A stretch of DNA of 12,556 nucleotides from assembly GCA_004151065.3 (NCBI GenBank), contig NWUY0300014112.1:35179-47734 (forward strand), read 5' to 3'. Shown here piece after piece: positions 8,425-12,556 of this stretch; the first letter of the stretch is position 1; each line of letters begins with the position of its first letter. Source of the stretch: Larix sibirica. Taxonomy: Eukaryota; Streptophyta; Pinopsida; Pinales; Pinaceae. The position numbers and the translations under genes are program-made. The notes under the pieces were generated by a model. The model was not told the origin of the DNA. It saw nothing but the letters and a program-made list of their open reading frames with translations, and ran no database searches.

Positions 8425-8553
8425 TGTTGGGGGTTTAAATAAAAATATACTTTATTAGTTATTCGACGATGCATTACAAAGAGTAGCACTTGTATAAATA
8501 TAATGGAGCACAAGAGTTGCAACTCTTCGCTCACGAATTGGTGACCCCCAACC
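8425..8553 (-). repeat. Short LTR-like unit with terminal inverted repeats
   Basis: A 129-bp unit bounded by gttgggggt (8426-8434) and its exact reverse complement acccccaac (8544-8552), as at LTR ends. The left edge has TG, but the right edge reads cc where CA would be expected. On the minus strand it has a TATA-like ttatatttata (8503-8493) followed by AATAAA (8456-8451), the U3-R order of an LTR, and a perfect palindrome near its start. It lies directly after the gypsy integrase end on the same strand, so it is probably the 3' LTR of that element. 129 bp is short for gypsy, and no clear polypurine tract precedes it. Confidence 0.5.
8512..8527. repeat. Perfect 16-bp palindrome in the LTR-like unit
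   Basis: aagagttgcaactctt equals its own reverse complement. It sits just upstream of the TATA-like box on the minus strand, where a dimeric transcription factor site would lie, but function is unknown. Confidence 0.7.
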
Positions 8554-8574
8554 TAATAAATTAATTAATAATTT

Positions 8575-8745
8575 AGCTATATTACAAGAAGCCATCCCTT
8601 CTTGAAATGCTTCGTCCTCGAAGCATAAGTAAAGACAAATGTTTCGATCTAAATTCCTCATTCTCCCAAGTGGCCTCATCTGCAACAGGGAAGTGAGCCT
8701 CAAAGAGGAGCCTGACCTCCCAACTAACACAACTCAAAGTGAAAC
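8575..8745 (-). pseudogene. Ty3/gypsy integrase C-terminal fragment
   Basis: Minus-strand translation reads SWEVRLLFEAHFPVADEATWENEEF, broken here as SWEVRLLFEAHFP then VADEATWENEEF. This matches the end of plant Ty3/gypsy Pol, where 'W.g.p..eATWE.e..f...fP' precedes the 'LEDK..F.EGG' tail. The tail appears one frame over as CFEDEAFQEGMAS (around 8620-8585), so there is one frameshift. Only about 55 codons remain; protease, reverse transcriptase and the integrase core are absent. Integrase inserts the element's DNA copy; this end part helps DNA binding and targeting. It lies just before the short LTR-like unit, the expected order on this strand. Confidence 0.65.
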
Positions 8746-8990
8746 ACAACTAACTCAATAACACAATACGAATAAGAATAATGCAAATACTAGCATTATG
8801 AAATCCAAAGAGCCTTTATATAGTTATTACATAAGGTCCATAAAGGACTAAGTCGAGATGGGTTAACTAACCAAGCTAACTAACTACTAACTAACTAACC
8901 TGTGTGAACATGTTTCCGTTACAATAAATGGGATGGATGATCCCTCATTCAACCCAATCCTCCCGGTTTAGATGCAAAGCATCCCTGCTT
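8746..8990 (-). promoter_or_regulatory. LTR-like promoter region (minus strand)
   Basis: Read on the minus strand, a purine-rich tract (gaggaggaggaaagcagg, about 9001-8984) leads into a stretch with ctatataaaggct (8823-8811), followed by ctttggatttcataatg and T-rich sequence ending near gtgtttcac. This matches the style of U3, TATA box and R-U5 in plant gypsy LTRs. It differs from the short unit at 8425-8553, so two elements seem to be juxtaposed. Edges are uncertain and no primer-binding site was found. Confidence 0.4.
8861..8901. repeat. (CTAA)n-like microsatellite
   Basis: Imperfect run of taac/ctaa units, including ctaactaactactaactaac near 8878-8897. Confidence 0.8.
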
Positions 8991-9105
8991 TCCTCCTCCT
9001 CCTGGTTTAAGTTTGAAATCATTATAGAATGATGGTAGATTGCCATGGCTTCTGAGAAGTTGTTGTGAGGTTGATACACAAAGAATGGTTGTTGATGCTG
9101 AGACC

Positions 9106-9265
9106 AGGAGGGTGGAGACACCTAGCTACCCAACGAGTGTGGTCGAGACTAAGAGGGTTGAGACACTTGGTTTTTTAGTGTGTTGTGCCATGTAGACGAG
9201 GAGGGTGGAGACACTTGGTTTTTAAGTGTGTTGTGCCATGTAGATGAGGAGGGTGGAGACACCTA
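9106..9265. repeat. Minisatellite array 1 (about 48-bp unit, 4 copies)
   Basis: The marker aggagggtggagaca or a near copy starts at 9106, 9151, 9199 and 9247, giving steps of 45, 48 and 48 bases. The second and third units are almost identical, both including cacttggttttt and gtgtgttgtgccatgtag; the first and last diverge. No protein reading keeps frame with a meaningful motif. Confidence 0.85.
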
Positions 9266-9390
9266 ACTTCCCCATGAATGTATTAAACTCGTCTTAAGAT
9301 AATCCTTATGGGATCACTGAAACCAAGTCTGAAAATATTGTTGTTAAATTATGTTGCAAAATAATGAATACACTAAAGAGTGTGTTGGTG

Positions 9391-9710
9391 ATAACTGAAG
9401 CAAGTTCCTACATAGATCAGGGTGGGGGGAACGTTTCCAAATGAACTTGATCTGATTGTTGTTGTGAAGAGTTGTTGAACTTAGCAAGTGCCTACATAGA
9501 ATAGGGTGGGAAGGCACATCTCCAAAGGAACCCAATCTAGTTGTTGTTGGGAAGAGTTGTTGAGAAAGTGCCTACATGGACCAAGGTGGGAAGGCATGTC
9601 TCCAAATGAACCCGATCTGGATGTTGTTGTGAAGAGTTATTGAACTGAGCAGGTGCCTACATAGATTGGGGTGGGAGGGAACATCTCCAAAAGAACTCGA
9701 TCCAAATGGT
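9391..9710. repeat. Minisatellite array 2 (about 84-bp unit, 4 copies)
   Basis: The marker cctacat starts at 9407, 9491, 9571 and 9656, with steps of 84, 80 and 85 bases. Each unit has cctacatagat or similar, agggtgggaagg, tctccaaatgaac, gatct and gttgttgtgaagagttgttg. The fourth is cut short near 9705. Because steps are not multiples of three, the repeat is not coding. Part of the unit resembles array 1 (catgtagat, agggtgg, cac), suggesting shared origin. Confidence 0.85.
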
Positions 9711-11884
9711 GCTTAGCTAGAAGTCTAAGAATGGAGCTATGTGTGTCTCTGAACTGCTGCTGAAGAAAACCAAAAATGGAACTGAGCATGTATGATGCAC
9801 TATAGAACTATAGGAGAAAACACGCTTGGGCTGGAAATGATGAAGTAATAAAGATGTGTGTGTGATGAATATGCGGCTAAGTGAATTATTGAAGATGAAA
9901 AACTATACTAAAGTGCAAGAGTTTCCTACTGATCTACGGATTTGATATGAACTGGTGTTGAAGATTGGAGGCCAGGTTGATCAAAGTGGCTCACGCCTGA
10001 CACACTTTCGTTGGCCAATGATCTTTGTGTGATTATATTTGGTTCTCTACAAAACAATGTTGTTGTAACAACTATAAAAGAAAAGGAATTGTTATTAATC
10101 TAGGAGAGGGGGGCTGCTATAGAAGATGACGAGGAGAGAAATGTGAGATAGTAGATCGGACTATGTAGAGGCAGCTAGAACAACAATGGTGGTGTGGGTA
10201 AAAAAGGGGCCACGAGGGATTGGGGATCAAAAGGAAGAAACACATGTTGTGGCTAGGGTTATGATATCAGGTCTCAGATTAGATCTAAAGGTGGTGATGG
10301 AATGCAAATAGCTGCCGATAGTAACTAAATAAAATGAAAATCTAGAACAACGCAATCTATCCCAAGATTTTTTGAGAAAGTTAGAGATTTGAAGGATGTT
10401 GGGGTAAAAGGTGGTCATCATGGAAGATGTCAAAGTTCTGTGCACTCTCAATGGCATAGTCCAAAAATTGGGGAAAGATGAGACATTGTGGTGACTCATG
10501 GGGATTCAAACATTTGACCTCATGGTAGCAACATGAATGGTAGAATCCAAGGTTGTAGCTCCAACTAGTACATAAGCCATCTGAGTTTATGAGGAGAAGA
10601 AAGGAGCGGGAGAAAAAAAGTACGGGAAGCTTGAGTGGAGCTAGTGGTTGTAGTCGATGAGAAGAGGGACATATCTTTAGATAGGCCAAAATGAGGAGGA
10701 GGAGGCTACGATTTGAGACGAAGATGATTGGGAGGGAAGGCAGCAATGGCTGCGAGAGTTACGGGGTGAGATATTGGTTGATTAAGAGGTGAGATGGTAA
10801 ATAAAATGCATTTGTTGTGTGAACCCCTCAAACTTTCTAAAACGACGATGGAGGTACATGGGTGAGCTAGGGTTAGGGCAGAGGGAAAAAAGAAATGGCT
10901 AGGAAAAAATGGCAATCTATGTTGATGAGGTGGAATGGAGATCGTCTATATATATGGTAGATGCAAGGGAAAATGGTGGATTGAGGTTTTTGGGCTAGGT
11001 GTGTCCAATAAAGAACAAAAAAAGGTTGCGGCTATAACTGAAAATGCAAGGCTAACTTGTAAGGCATCCTTTTTTTTTCTAAAGTAAGGGTTCTGGGAAT
11101 GATAGAGGCAGATCGAGAATAGAGGGGAGTTGCAATGCCAAGCATAATAGAAAATAAAAATAAAAATAAACGACATGTGGGGGTCTAGGTTGAAACAATG
11201 ATGGTAGCAAGACGGACAAAAAATTAGGAGGTCGACAATAAGAGTATTGAGTGCTCTGAGAGGAAGCGAGGGATCGAGAAAAAGACAATGAGAGAAGATG
11301 GAAAAAAATGGAGAGCCAACAAAATATGAGATGAGAGGGTGGAGCTACAGGCGCAGATGGTGAAACTGGAATTTGTGTGGGTGATGAGAGTTGGGTGACA
11401 ACTGGAATAGGGTTTTTATTATGAAAGGATGTCAACAGTGATAGTAGAAGAGGGAGAGAAAAACCACGGGACATGATGTTGGAAAGGCTATGTGCATCTT
11501 TTTTGTTTTTGTTGGACACCATTCTGATCCCACCAAAAGGCATGTAGAAGAGGGGTCAAAGGAGAGCAGAGGGAAATGAAAGGGAGCCATCGAATGGTGG
11601 CTAGGGAAAGAGGATAAATGGGGTTGATGGTGTAGGGTGGAGGTAGAGATGGGGGTGGCTGGGCTGATATGCAGACAGGATGTCAGTGAAGCAAAAAAAA
11701 CATGTTTCCAACTTAGCATAGAGTTGGATGTGGCAGTGAGAAGAAGACACGAGCAATCTTTGATATGGGAACAATGGGAAGTTGATGTAAGATCTAAGGA
11801 GAAGGGTCATCGTGCAGATATCAGATAGGGGACTGAGTAAAATGAGGGAATAACAAAGAATGGAAATTTTATGTAAGATTTGAG
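9711..11884. other. Long purine-rich tract with no convincing gene
   Basis: The plus strand is rich in A and G, especially from about 10100 to 11890. Minus-strand open frames at 10227-10499, 10381-10746, 10706-10915, 10946-11176, 11079-11543, 11432-11719 and 11601-11810 overlap one another in different frames and are Ser, Leu, Pro and Phe rich, as expected from CT-rich DNA without stops. None shows a domain. The polypurine tract and LTR-like copy 2 at the right end suggest this may be the noncoding interior of a nonautonomous LTR element (LARD-like), which is inference. Confidence 0.5.
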
Positions 11885-11893
11885 GAGAAGGGT
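11785..11893. repeat. Short direct repeat around the polypurine tract
   Basis: atgtaagat plus aggagaagggt occurs at 11785-11807 and again at 11871-11893, two mismatches over 23 bases and 86 bases apart. The second copy contains the polypurine tract at the LTR edge, so the tract may have been duplicated. Confidence 0.7.
11880..11892 (+). promoter_or_regulatory. Polypurine tract before LTR-like copy 2
   Basis: tgaggagaaggg lies immediately before the tgtaacgcccc start. In LTR retrotransposons such a tract primes plus-strand DNA synthesis directly before the 3' LTR. This position supports reading the repeat as a 3' LTR in the plus orientation. Confidence 0.5.
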
Positions 11894-12100
11894 GTAACGC
11901 CCCATATTTTGACTAGGCGTGTTTATGAGTTAGACACCTTTCACTTTATTTGCTTATTATCTGTTGGACTCAGCTAGACAGAGTGAACTATATTTTCGGC
12001 ATGTTAGANATCTATAAGATCAAGCATGCAATCTATATTAGCATCAGTGATGACACATTATATAAGCTATGAGGTCAACCAATTTGTAGGCTCAGAGAGA
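11893..12100 (+). repeat. LTR-like repeat, copy 2
   Basis: Starts tgtaacgccccatattt like copy 1 at 6605 and aligns to it through 11970 without gaps. Beyond 11970 there is no copy 1 sequence to compare. A TATA-like tatataagc lies at about 12060, plausible for U3. One ambiguous base (n) is at 12009. The right edge is unknown; the end given is a guess before the tandem repeat and copia fragment. Confidence 0.55.
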
Positions 12101-12240
12101 GTCATGGATGGTATTCAGTGTTCTTGAGTGACCAAGAGGCTCGCCTCAGTAGAAACACTTGGTGGGAGATGACACGGATGGATACATAGGGATCAACAGT
12201 GCAAAAGGAAATAGGCTGCTTCAGTGACGGATACTCATAT

Positions 12241-12336
12241 GCAGAGGAAGTAGGGTGTCCAAATGCAGAGGGAGCAAGATATTCAAGTGCAGATGAAGCA
12301 AGGTGCTCCAGCACAGAGGGAGTAGTTGCAACACAG
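12241..12336 (+). repeat. 24-bp tandem repeat, in-frame octapeptide (4-5 copies)
   Basis: Four adjacent 24-base units start at 12241, 12265, 12289 and 12313, each beginning gcagag or similar. In one open frame they read AEEVGCPN, AEGARYSS, ADEARCSS and TEGVVATQ. An earlier weaker unit, QKEIGCFS, lies at 12202-12225, separated by 15 bases. The open frame runs from 12199 to 12459 straight into the copia-like reverse-transcriptase residues. No ATG start is present and no known family was recognised. Confidence 0.7.
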
Positions 12337-12369
12337 TTTGTTGATGATGGGGAAGTTACCCCAGTCAGG

Positions 12370-12556
12370 ACTACCTCCCTCTCCAAAAGGAAGTTATTAT
12401 CTGAGTTCGAGATGAAGGATCGTGGCCTGATACATTACTTTTTGGGATTGGAGGTGTGACAGAGATCAGGTTAGATCTTCCTCAGTCAGGGGAAATACAC
12501 AGTTGAGATCTTGAGCAGTTTCGATATGATGGACTACAAGTCCATGGCTACACCTA
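12370..12556 (+). pseudogene. Ty1/copia reverse transcriptase fragment (runs off the window)
   Basis: Reads KLLSEFEMKDRGLIHYFLGLEV, i.e. LLSEFEMKD then GLIHYFLGLEV, a hallmark of plant Ty1/copia reverse transcriptase after the YVDD box. Then comes a TGA stop at 12457-12459 where Trp is usual, and QRSG, a second stop, IFLSQGKYTVEIL, FDMMDYKSMATP up to the window end. A FVDD at about 12339-12350 sits upstream, but the residues between it and FEMKD do not match, so the catalytic block may be rearranged or coincidental. The rest of the domain and RNase H would lie beyond 12556. Confidence 0.85.

Noticed and set aside
8455-8730. 91-codon minus-strand frame as a distinct gene
   Set aside because: Its end overlaps the gypsy integrase tail in one frame, and the neighbouring frame holds the better EATWENEEF match; it is part of that fragment.
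9344-9535. 63-codon minus-strand frame
   Set aside because: Falls in minisatellite array 2, whose unit steps are not multiples of three.
10255-10275. tgatatcaggtc as a primer-binding site for initiator Met tRNA
   Set aside because: Only about 9 of 12 bases match the usual tggtatcagagc, and no LTR end with CA precedes it.
10868-10880. ctagggttaggg as interstitial telomeric repeat
   Set aside because: Too short, less than two units, and easily arises by chance.
10227-11810. Series of overlapping minus-strand open frames of 69-154 codons
   Set aside because: They overlap in different frames, are Ser/Leu/Pro/Phe rich and mirror the purine-rich opposite strand; no domain or signal is seen.
11637-11828. 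63-codon plus-strand frame
   Set aside because: Low-complexity, Glu/Arg rich from GA-rich DNA; no recognisable motif.
12102-12386. 94-codon minus-strand frame
   Set aside because: Opposite-strand shadow of the octapeptide repeat region; its own repetitiveness comes from the 24-bp tandem units.

Overview
This window looks like a repeat-dense intergenic stretch of a seed-plant nuclear genome. The evidence is fragments of plant-type LINEs that carry an RNase H domain, Ty3/gypsy and Ty1/copia fragments, AT-rich filler, and many genic remnants broken by stops and frameshifts. A gymnosperm is possible from the style of the copia and LINE fragments, but I cannot prove it. I see no intact protein-coding gene, no rRNA or tRNA gene and no CRISPR array.

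Layout. 1-540: a weak possible LINE remnant on the + strand. 541-1270: AT-rich, nothing recognisable. About 1275-3890: a large 5'-truncated, decayed LINE on the - strand, with reverse transcriptase, zf-RVT zinc finger and RNase H still readable in order. 3890-4255: AT-rich, with a perfect 15-bp hairpin. 4256-4496: a stretch ending in 22 A residues, perhaps a retroposon tail. About 4765-6604: a decayed + strand coding region whose reading frames preserve two consecutive OTU-like cysteine-protease folds, each lacking the expected catalytic Cys. At 6605 it is cut by the start of an LTR-like repeat. About 6695-7775: a second, 5'-truncated LINE 3' end on the + strand with RNase H, 3' UTR, AATAAA and poly(A). 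7776-8424: unassigned, with weak tRNA-like (SINE) hints.

8425-8990: - strand gypsy debris: a 129-bp LTR-like unit, the integrase C-terminus, and a second LTR-like promoter. 9106-9710: two minisatellite arrays, with units of about 48 bp and about 84 bp, whose units look related. 9711-11884: purine-rich on the + strand with no convincing coding; its CT-rich - strand ORFs look like composition artefacts. 11880-11970: a polypurine tract followed by a second copy of the repeat seen at 6605 (78 aligned bases, no gaps, about 80% identity). 12241-12336: a 24-bp tandem repeat, read in frame as an 8-residue repeat. 12370-12556: a Ty1/copia reverse-transcriptase fragment running off the edge.

The genes do not form a pathway. 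Mobile elements have repeatedly inserted and decayed around one older, unusual coding relic. The tandem OTU-like pseudogene is the most interesting item. Several of its stops, and several in the transposons, could be single C-to-T or G-to-A changes (TGG to TGA or TAG, possibly CGA to TGA). That would fit decay of methylated DNA, but this is inference.
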